This document shows positions 24,873-31,802 of a stretch of 35,632 nt of DNA, piece after piece; position 1 is the first letter of the stretch, and each line of letters starts with the position of its first letter. The stretch covers positions 1-35,632 of the forward strand of contig CAJOIB010000025.1 in the NCBI GenBank assembly GCA_905234705.1. Direction: 5' to 3'. Source of the DNA: an uncultured Selenomonadaceae bacterium. GTDB lineage: Bacteria > Bacillota > Negativicutes > Selenomonadales > Selenomonadaceae. Made by a program: the position numbers and the translations under genes. The notes beneath the pieces were generated by a model. The model saw nothing but the letters and a program-made list of their open reading frames with translations, was not told the origin of the DNA and ran no database searches.

Positions 24873-25298
24873 ATGAGCGTAAATCAAGTTTCTGTGTTTC
24901 TTGAAAATAAACCTGGTACTCTGAACAAAATGACTGAGATTCTTGCTCAGCACAATATTAATATTCGCGCGTTGTCCCTTGCCGATACTAACGATTTTGG
25001 GATTGTGCGAATGATTGTCAATGATGTTTACGAAGCCACCAATGTTTTGAAGGAAGAAAATTTTGTAGCGACTTTTACACCGGTTTTGGCTTATAAAATT
25101 TCCGATGAAACTGGCACGCTTAACAATTTGCTGAAAGCTTTTACCGATGCTGATGTTAATATCGAATATATGTATGCATTTTCGGGCAAAAAAAATGCGT
25201 ATATGATTTTCCGCGTCAAGGATACTAAAAATGCTGAGTCGGTTTTAGCTAGCAAAGGTTTAAAATCTCTCACGCAAGAAGAAATTGCTGAAGTTTAA
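24873..25298 (+). CDS. Tandem ACT-domain protein
   Basis: A 141-residue protein made of two ACT domains, residues about 1-70 (VSVFLENKPGTLNKMTEILA) and 72-141 (YKISDETGTLNNLLKAFTDA). ACT domains bind small ligands, usually amino acids, and regulate enzymes or act as stand-alone sensors. It probably senses the aromatic amino acid or its derivative for the neighbouring paaK ligase; this is inference from the widespread pairing. The ATG at 24873 has AAAGGAG upstream. Repeat copy C begins 7 bases after the stop. Confidence 0.9.
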   Translation: MSVNQVSVFLENKPGTLNKMTEILAQHNINIRALSLADTNDFGIVRMIVNDVYEATNVLKEENFVATFTPVLAYKISDETGTLNNLLKAFTDADVNIEYMYAFSGKKNAYMIFRVKDTKNAESVLASKGLKSLTQEEIAEV

Positions 25299-25304
25299 AG
25301 TTTG

Positions 25305-25424
25305 TATCAGCATTTCTTTTCACGAAAAGAAACGCTGGCAAAGAAAAGGGCGGCGCGGATAGTCACATCACGTGACTAGCGCGCCGCGGGGGGCGCTCAT
25401 CCTTGAGCGCCTCTCTATTGCGTA
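25305..25424. repeat. Three-hairpin intergenic element, copy C
   Basis: Hairpin 1 pairs TTTCTTTTC (25313-25321) with GAAAAGAAA (25324-25332). GGCAAAGAAAAGG follows. Hairpin 2 has closing stem GCGGCGCG (25350-25357) with CGCGCCGC (25380-25387) and inner stem TAGTCAC (25360-25366) with GTGACTA (25372-25378). Hairpin 3 pairs GGCGCTCA (25392-25399) with TGAGCGCC (25404-25411). A CTATTGCGTA tail follows (25415-25424). It is over 90% identical to copy D in inverted orientation. Confidence 0.85.
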
Positions 25425-25444
25425 GTGTTGTTGGAGGCAATATT

Positions 25445-26476
25445 TTGACGGATAAAATTTCTTTCGCGTCCGACTATCAAGAAGGCGCTCACCCAAAAAT
25501 TATTGACGCGCTAATTCGTACCAATTTAATTAAAAGCGCTGGCTACGGCTCTGACGAATTTTGCCAATCTGCGCGAAAAAAAATTTGCGCGGCGTGCAAT
25601 GCCCCTGACGCTGAAGTTCATTTTATGGTTGGCGGTACTCAAACTAACGCTGTTGTGATAAATTCGGCGCTCAAAAGTTACGAAGGCGTCATTGCGGCGG
25701 AGAGCGGGCATATTTCCATTCATGAGGCGGGCGCAATTGAATTTGGCGGGCACAAAGTTTTTACCTTGCCGCACATTCACGGTAAAATTTCTGCTGATAA
25801 AATCCGTGAGCTGATTGAAAACTTTGAAGGCGACGGTAACCGCGCCCATATGGTTAAGCCGACGATGGTTTATATTTCTCAGCCGACCGAATATGGCACG
25901 CTTTACAGCCTCAGCGAATTAGAAAATATTTCAGCTGTTTGCCGCGAAAAAAATTTGCCGCTCTACCTTGACGGCGCGCGGCTGGCTTATGCTCTTGCAA
26001 CTCCAAAAAATGACGTGACGCTTGCGGATATTGCGCGGCTTTGTGAAATTTTTTATATTGGCGGGACGAAGTGCGGCGCTTATTTCGGTGAAGCTGTTGT
26101 TATGCGCAAAAATTTTATCCCGCATTTCTTCACTATTATGAAACAGCACGGCGCTCTTTTGGCTAAGGGCAGGATTTTGGGGTTGCAATTCGATACCCTA
26201 TTCACTGACAATTTGTATATGAAAATCGGCGAGCCTGCGATTAAAGCGGCTGATAAAATTCGTACGGCTTTGAAAAATCGCGGCTATGAGTTGTACTTTG
26301 ACACGCCGACCAATCAGATTTTTGTTGTGCTTGACGATAAAAAATTGGCTCGGCTGTCCAATGCGGTTGAATTTAGTTTTTGGGAAAAACTTCCGCCCAA
26401 CAAAACGGTTATCAGATTGGCGACCAGTTGGGCGACTCAAGATTCAGATGTGGAAAACTTAATTAAAAATTTGTAA
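25445..26476 (+). CDS. Threonine aldolase family PLP enzyme
   Basis: A 343-residue fold-type I PLP enzyme of the beta-eliminating lyase / low-specificity L-threonine aldolase family, which cleaves threonine or allo-threonine to glycine and acetaldehyde. It starts MTDKISFASDYQEGAHPKI. Motifs are AGYGSDEFCQSA, FMVGGTQTNAVVI, SGHISIHEAGAIE (PLP stacking His), PLYLDGARLAYAL (PLP Asp-Arg) and FYIGGTKCGAYFGE with the Schiff-base lysine. The TTG at 25445-25447 is chosen because GTTGGAGG lies 7 bases upstream; a longer reading to 25403 lies inside repeat copy C. The 3' end overlaps the convergent MBL gene by 14 bases. Confidence 0.9.
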   Translation: MTDKISFASDYQEGAHPKIIDALIRTNLIKSAGYGSDEFCQSARKKICAACNAPDAEVHFMVGGTQTNAVVINSALKSYEGVIAAESGHISIHEAGAIEFGGHKVFTLPHIHGKISADKIRELIENFEGDGNRAHMVKPTMVYISQPTEYGTLYSLSELENISAVCREKNLPLYLDGARLAYALATPKNDVTLADIARLCEIFYIGGTKCGAYFGEAVVMRKNFIPHFFTIMKQHGALLAKGRILGLQFDTLFTDNLYMKIGEPAIKAADKIRTALKNRGYELYFDTPTNQIFVVLDDKKLARLSNAVEFSFWEKLPPNKTVIRLATSWATQDSDVENLIKNL

Positions 26477-27098
26477 ACCACGGACGAAATTTTTCATCGC
26501 GTACGGTAGTTGGCGGCGTATGTCCGGAAAGTAAAATCGTTTCCGCGGGCAATGTCAAAATTTTTTCCTTGATATTTTTAAACAAAGTTTGCTCATCGCC
26601 GCCGTAAAAATCCGTACGCCCATAAGCCGCTTTGAAAATCGAATCGCCCACAAATGCGGCGCTGTCTTTTTCGCTGTAATAAATCGCGCCGTCCGTCGTA
26701 TGTCCGGCAACCGGAATCATCTTCAGCTTAAAATTCGGATTCGCGGCTAAAATAATTTCGCTGTTATCGTCAAGGTACGTCACATTTTCCAAAATTATAT
26801 CCAAGCCAAATTCAGCCGACAAATTCCAAACAGGATTTTCAACATAGGCGCGCCCATTTTTTTGCATACAAACCGGAATATTCAAGGTGCGTTGAATTTC
26901 GGCAACCGCTCCGATATGGTCAAAATGCCCGTGCGTCAGCAAAATTTTTTCAATGGTGAATTTTTGTTTGTCAATTATCTGCAAAAGTTTTTTAGCCTGC
27001 GCGCCAGGGTCAATCAAAAAGCCGTGGCTGGTTTCGTCGTCAATGTAAAAATAAGCGTTGGTGGCAAATACGCCGTGAACTTCAACCGGATAAATCAT
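26463..27098 (-). CDS. Metallo-beta-lactamase-fold hydrolase (glyoxalase II-like)
   Basis: A 211-residue MBL-fold protein. The metal-binding motif is LLTHGHFDHIGA (His56, His58, Asp60, His61), with further ligands in VAGHTTDGAIY, FVGDSIF and LSGHTPPT. This set is typical of the glyoxalase II-like/YcbL group that hydrolyses thioesters such as hydroxyacyl-thiols; the substrate is not known here. Length fits. The ATG at 27098 is 27 bases from the divergent HxlR regulator gene, which may control it. Confidence 0.9.
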   Translation of the reverse strand: MIYPVEVHGVFATNAYFYIDDETSHGFLIDPGAQAKKLLQIIDKQKFTIEKILLTHGHFDHIGAVAEIQRTLNIPVCMQKNGRAYVENPVWNLSAEFGLDIILENVTYLDDNSEIILAANPNFKLKMIPVAGHTTDGAIYYSEKDSAAFVGDSIFKAAYGRTDFYGGDEQTLFKNIKEKILTLPAETILLSGHTPPTTVRDEKFRPWFTNF

Positions 27099-27125
27099 TT
27101 TAACACCGCCTTGGGGAAGATTTTT

Positions 27126-27434
27126 ATGGAAACGAAAAAGGATTGCCCGCTCGAGCGCGCCGTCGATATTCTGAGCGGCAAATGGAAAATCAAACTCATT
27201 TGGATTATTTATGAATGCGGGACAATTCGATTTAATCAGCTGAAACGCGAATTGCCTGGAATTACCGATTTGATGTTATCGAAAATCTTAAAAAATCTTG
27301 TGGCTGAAAATATCGTACACCGCGAACAATTCAATGAAATTCCGCCGCACGTCGAATACTCATTAACTGAAAACGGAATAAAATTAGTTGAATCCTTATC
27401 GGAAATTCGGCAATGGGTACGCGACCAAGATTAG
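27126..27434 (+). CDS. HxlR-family transcriptional regulator
   Basis: A 102-residue winged helix-turn-helix protein: ERAVDILSGKWKIKLIWIIY, TIRFNQLKRELPGITDLMLS, then KILKNLVAENIVHREQF and VEYSLTENG in the wing. It starts METKKDCPLERAV; the single cysteine (Cys7) just before the first helix matches the position of the redox cysteine in YodB/HypR-type regulators. It may therefore sense quinones, aldehydes or disulfide stress (inference). The ATG at 27126 with GGGGAAG upstream is preferred over a longer frame from 26862, which would overlap the MBL gene. It overlaps the convergent FrnE-like gene by 4 bases. Confidence 0.9.
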   Translation: METKKDCPLERAVDILSGKWKIKLIWIIYECGTIRFNQLKRELPGITDLMLSKILKNLVAENIVHREQFNEIPPHVEYSLTENGIKLVESLSEIRQWVRDQD

Positions 27435-28111
27435 CCGTCGAATTTGCAACCGTCAACGCCGCAAGTCATACCGTCAAATGAAGTTTCGGCGAGATAATCT
27501 TCAATCGCCTGCCGGAGAATGTTAACGGGCTGCGCGCCGCTCAAGGTATATTTTTCGCCGATTATGAAAAATGGCACGCCGTGAATACCGAGCATAGTAG
27601 CTTCGCGTTCGTCGGCTCTGACTTCGGCGGCGTACTTATCGCTGTTCAAAATTTCGGCGACTTCTTCAGAATCAAGTCCGCATTCGGCGGCAATTTTTTT
27701 GAGTACGTCAAAATCGGCGAGTTCGAGATTTTTTGTAAAATAAGCGTCAAAAAGTTTCGCGATAATTTCAGTGTGCCCTTTGTCCTGCGCGAATTTTGTA
27801 AGGCGCAGAGCGTCAAAAGTATTCGTATAGCGCGTCGTGGCGTATTTAAAATCAATGCCTTCGCGGCGTCCCATCAAAGAAATCTGTTCGATTCTGTCAG
27901 CCGCCTCAGCCTTGCTCAAACCGTACTTTTCGGCGAATCTGTCAACGGTCGATGAAACAACATTTTTGCTGGCGGCAGGGTCGAGTTCAAAACTTTTAAA
28001 AACAACTTCGATTTTGTCAGCGTCCGGAATTGCGGCAATGGCTTTTTCAAGGCGCTTTTCGCCGATATAACAAAACGGGCAGGCATAATCCGAATAAATT
28101 TCAATCTTCAT
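27431..28111 (-). CDS. FrnE-like DsbA-family oxidoreductase
   Basis: A 226-residue thioredoxin-fold protein without a signal peptide, so cytoplasmic. The active site CPFC (residues 11-14, in YSDYACPFCYIGEKRL), a helical insert (about 50-150) and the cis-proline loop GIHGVPFFIIGEKY place it in the DsbA/FrnE group (2-hydroxychromene-2-carboxylate isomerase-like). A C-terminal cysteine pair (TCGVDGCKFDG) is an addition also seen in some FrnE proteins. The ATG at 28111 has AAGGA upstream and a promoter at 28146-28173. It is convergent with the HxlR gene and forms a likely thiol-stress cluster with it. Confidence 0.9.
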   Translation of the reverse strand: MKIEIYSDYACPFCYIGEKRLEKAIAAIPDADKIEVVFKSFELDPAASKNVVSSTVDRFAEKYGLSKAEAADRIEQISLMGRREGIDFKYATTRYTNTFDALRLTKFAQDKGHTEIIAKLFDAYFTKNLELADFDVLKKIAAECGLDSEEVAEILNSDKYAAEVRADEREATMLGIHGVPFFIIGEKYTLSGAQPVNILRQAIEDYLAETSFDGMTCGVDGCKFDG

Positions 28112-28145
28112 AGTGCGTTCTTCCTTCCAAGAAATATTTTCCGCT

Positions 28146-28173
28146 ATTATACATTTACTAAAATTTTTGGCAA
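28146..28173 (-). promoter_or_regulatory. Promoter for the FrnE-like gene
   Basis: Minus-strand TTGCCA (28168-28173), 16-base spacer, TATAAT (28146-28151), in the 77-base gap after the amidohydrolase gene. Confidence 0.6.
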
Positions 28174-28188
28174 GAACGCAGTTTTTGT

Positions 28189-29040
28189 TTAGATACTATA
28201 CAAAAGTTTAGCGGCATTTTCACCGAGAATTTTATTTTTATCGGCGTCGCTGATTGGCAGATTTTTTATAAAAGCAATGGATTCGTCGGGCGCGCTCCAA
28301 GGGCTGTCAGTCCCGAAAAGAATTTTATCCGCGCCGAAAATTTTGTACAGCGTCATAAATCCATTCTCGTCAAGCAAATTTAAATCGTCTGCCGCCCAAT
28401 GAAAATCACTTCGCGCAGGAATTTTGCCCGTCGAAAAAGCCGTATCAATAAAAACATTCGTACCGGCGAGAAATTCAGCAACTTCAGCCCAACTTTTCCA
28501 GCCGCCCATATGCGCCAACACAAATTTAAAATCGCCAATTTCGCTGATAACATTTCGCGCCATTTGCGGCGTACAGCGCACAACGCCAGGAAAACCAATG
28601 TCAAGTCCGGCGTGCGTCACGACAATTAAATCTAATTCGGCGGCGCGCTCGATTATTCGCAGAAATTTTTTATCGTCCAAATCGGTATCTTGATAAACCG
28701 GATGAATTTTAATCCCGCGCAAGCCCAAATTTTTAATGCGGCTGATTTCTGCGCGATAATTTGTAAAATCCGGATGAATGCAACCGAAACTGATAACGCC
28801 CTGCGCGCTGAATTTTTCTGTGAGCGCGGCGGAACTGTCATTGATTTTTTCGACTTGATGAGTATTGGTAGCAACCGGCAAAACGATTGAGCGGTCGACG
28901 CCAAATTTTTTCATAGAATCTAAAAGCCCGTGCAAAGTCCCGTTGGTAAAAGCGCGCGATTTACTTGTGCGGCTGAGTTTGTCGATAACGTCAGCGGCGA
29001 TTTTGTCGGGGAAAATGTGCGTGTGCATATCAATAATCAT
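28189..29040 (-). CDS. Amidohydrolase-2 family metal-dependent hydrolase
   Basis: A 283-residue TIM-barrel hydrolase of the amidohydrolase-2 family. Metal ligands appear in IDMHTHIFPD (His6, His8), IKIHPVYQD, VVTHAGLDIG, VLAHMGGWKSW and FGTDSPWSAPDES (catalytic Asp). The family includes decarboxylases such as aminocarboxymuconate-semialdehyde decarboxylase as well as hydrolases; the substrate is unknown here. The ATG at 29040 has GGAG upstream. It is divergent from the secreted protein gene, only 42 bases away. Confidence 0.88.
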   Translation of the reverse strand: MIIDMHTHIFPDKIAADVIDKLSRTSKSRAFTNGTLHGLLDSMKKFGVDRSIVLPVATNTHQVEKINDSSAALTEKFSAQGVISFGCIHPDFTNYRAEISRIKNLGLRGIKIHPVYQDTDLDDKKFLRIIERAAELDLIVVTHAGLDIGFPGVVRCTPQMARNVISEIGDFKFVLAHMGGWKSWAEVAEFLAGTNVFIDTAFSTGKIPARSDFHWAADDLNLLDENGFMTLYKIFGADKILFGTDSPWSAPDESIAFIKNLPISDADKNKILGENAAKLLYSI

Positions 29041-29082
29041 TTAATCAGCTCCAAACTTCAAATTTTTCAAAGGAGATATTTT

Positions 29083-29634
29083 ATGTTCAAGAAATTTTTT
29101 ATTGCGGCGATGTTTAGCGTGGTCGTAATTCAATTAAGCGTGTGCGGCGCGAATATGCCGCGAAATGAAATGTATTTAGGCGGGCTCACGGTTGGCTCGA
29201 CGCTCGACGAAATGACTGGAATTTACGGGAATTATGATTCATACAATCCAGGCGTCGAAGGTCTGGCTTTGTACGAATACGGCGACAGCGTGGCTATTGG
29301 CTACAACAGCTTTTCTAAAAAAATAATTTCGATACTGGTGAACGCCAATAACGGCTGGACGACGCCCGCGGGGCTTGCCGTTGGAATGAATATTTCTGAT
29401 TCGGTTGATTTGTACGGCGCTCCGGATTACAGCGAAACCGGCGATTATAAGGCGGCGCATTGTTATTTTTTCTATGACGATTCTGGGAATGTTCGCAAGC
29501 TGGCTTTTATAATTTTGTTCGACAAAAACAGCGGAGAAATTCTTGAAATGCGTTGTTTTGGCAATAACCCGATGCAGAGCGTTGACGAATATTTTTTTGG
29601 GGAAACGCCGCTGAATTATCTGTTAAGTGATTGA
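29083..29634 (+). CDS. Secreted hypothetical protein
   Basis: A 183-residue protein with an N-terminal signal peptide (MFKKFFIAAMFSVVVIQLSV then CGA, possibly a lipobox-like LSVCG). A repeated motif follows: LGGLTVGSTLDEMTGIYGNY (about 32-51) and LAVGMNISDSVDLYGAPDYS (about 93-112). Each half looks like the small fold found in SmpA/OmlA-like proteins, where a strand is followed by a helix ending in YG. I do not recognise the family. The ATG at 29083 has AAGGAG 9 bases upstream. It lies 16 bases before the symporter gene, so they are probably co-transcribed. Confidence 0.8.
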   Translation: MFKKFFIAAMFSVVVIQLSVCGANMPRNEMYLGGLTVGSTLDEMTGIYGNYDSYNPGVEGLALYEYGDSVAIGYNSFSKKIISILVNANNGWTTPAGLAVGMNISDSVDLYGAPDYSETGDYKAAHCYFFYDDSGNVRKLAFIILFDKNSGEILEMRCFGNNPMQSVDEYFFGETPLNYLLSD

Positions 29635-29650
29635 GAGGTAAAAATTTTAA

Positions 29651-31186
29651 ATGAAAATCGCATTACTTATAGCATATTTTGCAGTTTTGATTGGAATAGG
29701 TTTGTACTGCCGCAAGCACGCTACTGACGTTGACGGATTTGTTTTAGGCGGGCGGAGCGTTGGTCCGTGGCTTACGGCGTTTGCTTATGGCACGAGTTAT
29801 TTTTCTGCGGTAGTTTTCGTAGGATACGCCGGACAATTCGGTTGGAAATACGGAATTGCGGCGACTTGGGCGGGTATCGGCAATGCTTTCATCGGCTCGT
29901 TAATGGCGTGGTTTATTTTAGGGCGTCGAACGCGCATAATGAGCCAGCATTTGGATTCCGCCACTATGCCACAATTTTTCGGTAAAAGATTTGGCTCGAA
30001 CTCATTAAAAATCGGCGCGTCGATAATCATTTTTATTTTTATGATACCCTACACGGCGTCGCTGTATAACGGCTTATCCAGATTATTCGGGATGGCGTTC
30101 GACATAGATTATTCGGTGTGTATCGCGCTTATGGCGGTATTGACGGCAATTTACGTAATCGCGGGCGGCTACATGGCAACGGCGATTAACGACTTCATAC
30201 AGGGCTTAGTAATGCTGGTAGGGATATCGGCGGTAATTTATGCGGTGCTGGAGTCTAAGGGCGGCTTTATGGGCGCGCTCGACGGATTAGCGCGAATCAC
30301 TGACGAAAAAGTTGCAACAACGCCAGGAATTTTCGCGTCATTTTTCGGACCAGATCCGCTGAATTTGCTCTTCGTAGTAATTTTAACTTCACTGGGAACT
30401 TGGGGCTTGCCGCAAATGGTACAAAAATTTTACGCCATTAAAAACGAACAGGCAATTCAAAAAGGCACGATAATTTCAACAATGTTTGCGTTCGTAGTGG
30501 CGGGCGGCTGTTACTTTTTAGGCGGATTCGGAAGATTATTTTCCGACCAAATTGACATCGCAGCGAACGGCTTTGACTCAATCGTCCCGACAATGTTATC
30601 CGGTTTATCGGCGGGAATGATAGCGCTCGTAGTAATTTTAGTTCTTTCGGCGTCAATGTCAACCTTATCGTCGCTGGTTATCGCGTCAAGTTCGACGCTG
30701 ACAATCGACTTGATAAGCGGTAACATTGTAAAAAATATGAGCCAATCCGCGCAAGTGTTTTTAATGCGAATATTAATCGTAGTTTTCATAGCAATTTCGG
30801 CGGTATTGGCGCTGATACAATATAAAAGTTCGGTAAACTTTATCGCGCAGTTGATGGGCGTATCTTGGGGCGCAATGGCGGGCGCATTTTTAGCGCCGTT
30901 TATGTATTCGCTGTACTCAAAGAAAGTCACAACGGCGTCGTGTTGGGCATGCTTTTTGTTCGGGACAATTTTAATGACGGCGAATATGTTAATGCGACCG
31001 GAATTTCCGCCGATAATGCAATCGCCAATTAACAGCGGCGCAATCGCTATGCTCGCCGGATTAATCATTGTGCCGGTTGTTAGCCTGTTTACTTCCGCGC
31101 CCGACAAAGATTTGGTTGATAACGCTTTTGCCTGCTACGATAAAGAAACAACAGTTCCGCAAAGCGTTGCTCTTGGTAAAAAATAA
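29651..31186 (+). CDS. Sodium:solute symporter family transporter
   Basis: A 511-residue inner-membrane protein of the SSS family (PutP/PanF-like) with about 13 hydrophobic segments. It shows DVDGFVLGGRSVGPWLTAFA, a typical SSS N-terminal signature, and YVIAGGYMATAINDFIQGLV in the middle. The Na-site serine-rich segment of TM8 is LVLSASMSTLSSLVIASSST. The family imports proline, pantothenate, sugars or carboxylates with Na+; the substrate is not predictable. It starts at an ATG after GAGAGGT. Its stop overlaps the start of the next gene (TAATG). Confidence 0.92.
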   Translation: MKIALLIAYFAVLIGIGLYCRKHATDVDGFVLGGRSVGPWLTAFAYGTSYFSAVVFVGYAGQFGWKYGIAATWAGIGNAFIGSLMAWFILGRRTRIMSQHLDSATMPQFFGKRFGSNSLKIGASIIIFIFMIPYTASLYNGLSRLFGMAFDIDYSVCIALMAVLTAIYVIAGGYMATAINDFIQGLVMLVGISAVIYAVLESKGGFMGALDGLARITDEKVATTPGIFASFFGPDPLNLLFVVILTSLGTWGLPQMVQKFYAIKNEQAIQKGTIISTMFAFVVAGGCYFLGGFGRLFSDQIDIAANGFDSIVPTMLSGLSAGMIALVVILVLSASMSTLSSLVIASSSTLTIDLISGNIVKNMSQSAQVFLMRILIVVFIAISAVLALIQYKSSVNFIAQLMGVSWGAMAGAFLAPFMYSLYSKKVTTASCWACFLFGTILMTANMLMRPEFPPIMQSPINSGAIAMLAGLIIVPVVSLFTSAPDKDLVDNAFACYDKETTVPQSVALGKK

Positions 31187-31674
31187 TGAATAGGCGACAG
31201 CGTAAAAAATTAAAATTTCTGAAGGGCGCAAAACTTACTGACGTGCAACGCTGGAATTTGCATCATACTTTCGCGGCGTATATTGCTAATGGGCTGAGAC
31301 AATTTTTAGCTCACGATATTTCCGGTACGCCGCTAGATCCGCCCAATCAGAAAAAAAGTCCAAATATGACGGCGATGTCTGAAGAAAAATGGCGCGGCAT
31401 TCTCAAGGAAATGTTGTGGGCGTTTGAGCAAGTTGAAAATGAATATCCGGCTAGCCCGCTTAGCAAATGGAACAGCGAACAATTAGCCGAACTTTATAAG
31501 CGCGGAATAATGCCGTTTGAATTTATTGAAAAAGATGCTAATGGACTTGTTCGCGTTAAGGATAATAAGCCGGAAGTTCCAGATGAAATTTGGGTGGCTG
31601 AGGATGAATACAACGTTCGCATTCAGCATGGTGTGAATTTATTTGCCGAGTATTTTTTTAATTTATGGGATTGA
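31186..31674 (+). CDS. Hypothetical protein following the symporter gene
   Basis: A 162-residue soluble protein with a basic start (MNRRQRKKLKFLKGAKLTD), a helical middle (WNLHHTFAAYIANGLRQFLA, MSEEKWRGILKEMLWAFEQV) and the end VRIQHGVNLFAEYFFNLWD. The pattern of a Trp-rich helical body ending in GxxLFAxYFxxLWD is, from memory, shared by a family of uncharacterised phage-linked and gut-bacterial proteins; this was not tested. The start codon overlaps the symporter stop (TAATG), implying coupled translation. No function is assigned. Confidence 0.75.
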   Translation: MNRRQRKKLKFLKGAKLTDVQRWNLHHTFAAYIANGLRQFLAHDISGTPLDPPNQKKSPNMTAMSEEKWRGILKEMLWAFEQVENEYPASPLSKWNSEQLAELYKRGIMPFEFIEKDANGLVRVKDNKPEVPDEIWVAEDEYNVRIQHGVNLFAEYFFNLWD

Positions 31675-31690
31675 ATTTAATTTATCAAAC

Positions 31691-31716
31691 AAAAAAGGCG
31701 CTCAAGGATGAGCGCC
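31691..31716 (-). terminator. Terminator of rpsB-tsf, formed by hairpin 3 of repeat copy D
   Basis: On the minus strand GGCGCTCA-TCCT-TGAGCGCC (31697-31716), an 8-base GC-rich stem, is followed by TTTTTTG. It is a textbook Rho-independent terminator made from the last hairpin of the repeat. Confidence 0.85.
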
Positions 31717-31802
31717 CCCGCGGCGCGCTTGTCACGTGATGTGACAATCCGCGCCGCCCTTTTCTTTGCCAGCGTTTCTTTTCGAGAAAAGAAATGCTGA
31801 TA
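31691..31802. repeat. Three-hairpin intergenic element, copy D (inverted)
   Basis: Read on the minus strand it is almost the same as copy C: TTTCTTTTC-tc-GAAAAGAAA, then GGCAAAGAAAAGG. The middle hairpin has outer stem GCGGCGCG with CGCGCCGC and inner stem TTGTCAC with GTGACAA (31731-31745 core). GGCGCTCA with TGAGCGCC follows. It abuts the tsf stop codon and lacks the CTATTGCGTA tail. Confidence 0.85.

Noticed and set aside
26862-27125. Long N-terminal extension of the HxlR gene
   Set aside because: It would overlap the MBL gene completely and has no family similarity; the ATG at 27126 has a ribosome site and gives the normal HxlR length.
28930-29082. Extension of the secreted protein gene upstream
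   Set aside because: It overlaps the divergent amidohydrolase gene, and the ATG at 29083 has AAGGAG and begins a good signal peptide.
9055-31802. The dispersed repeats as a CRISPR array
   Set aside because: The four copies are kilobases apart, in both orientations, longer than CRISPR repeats, with no spacers or cas genes.
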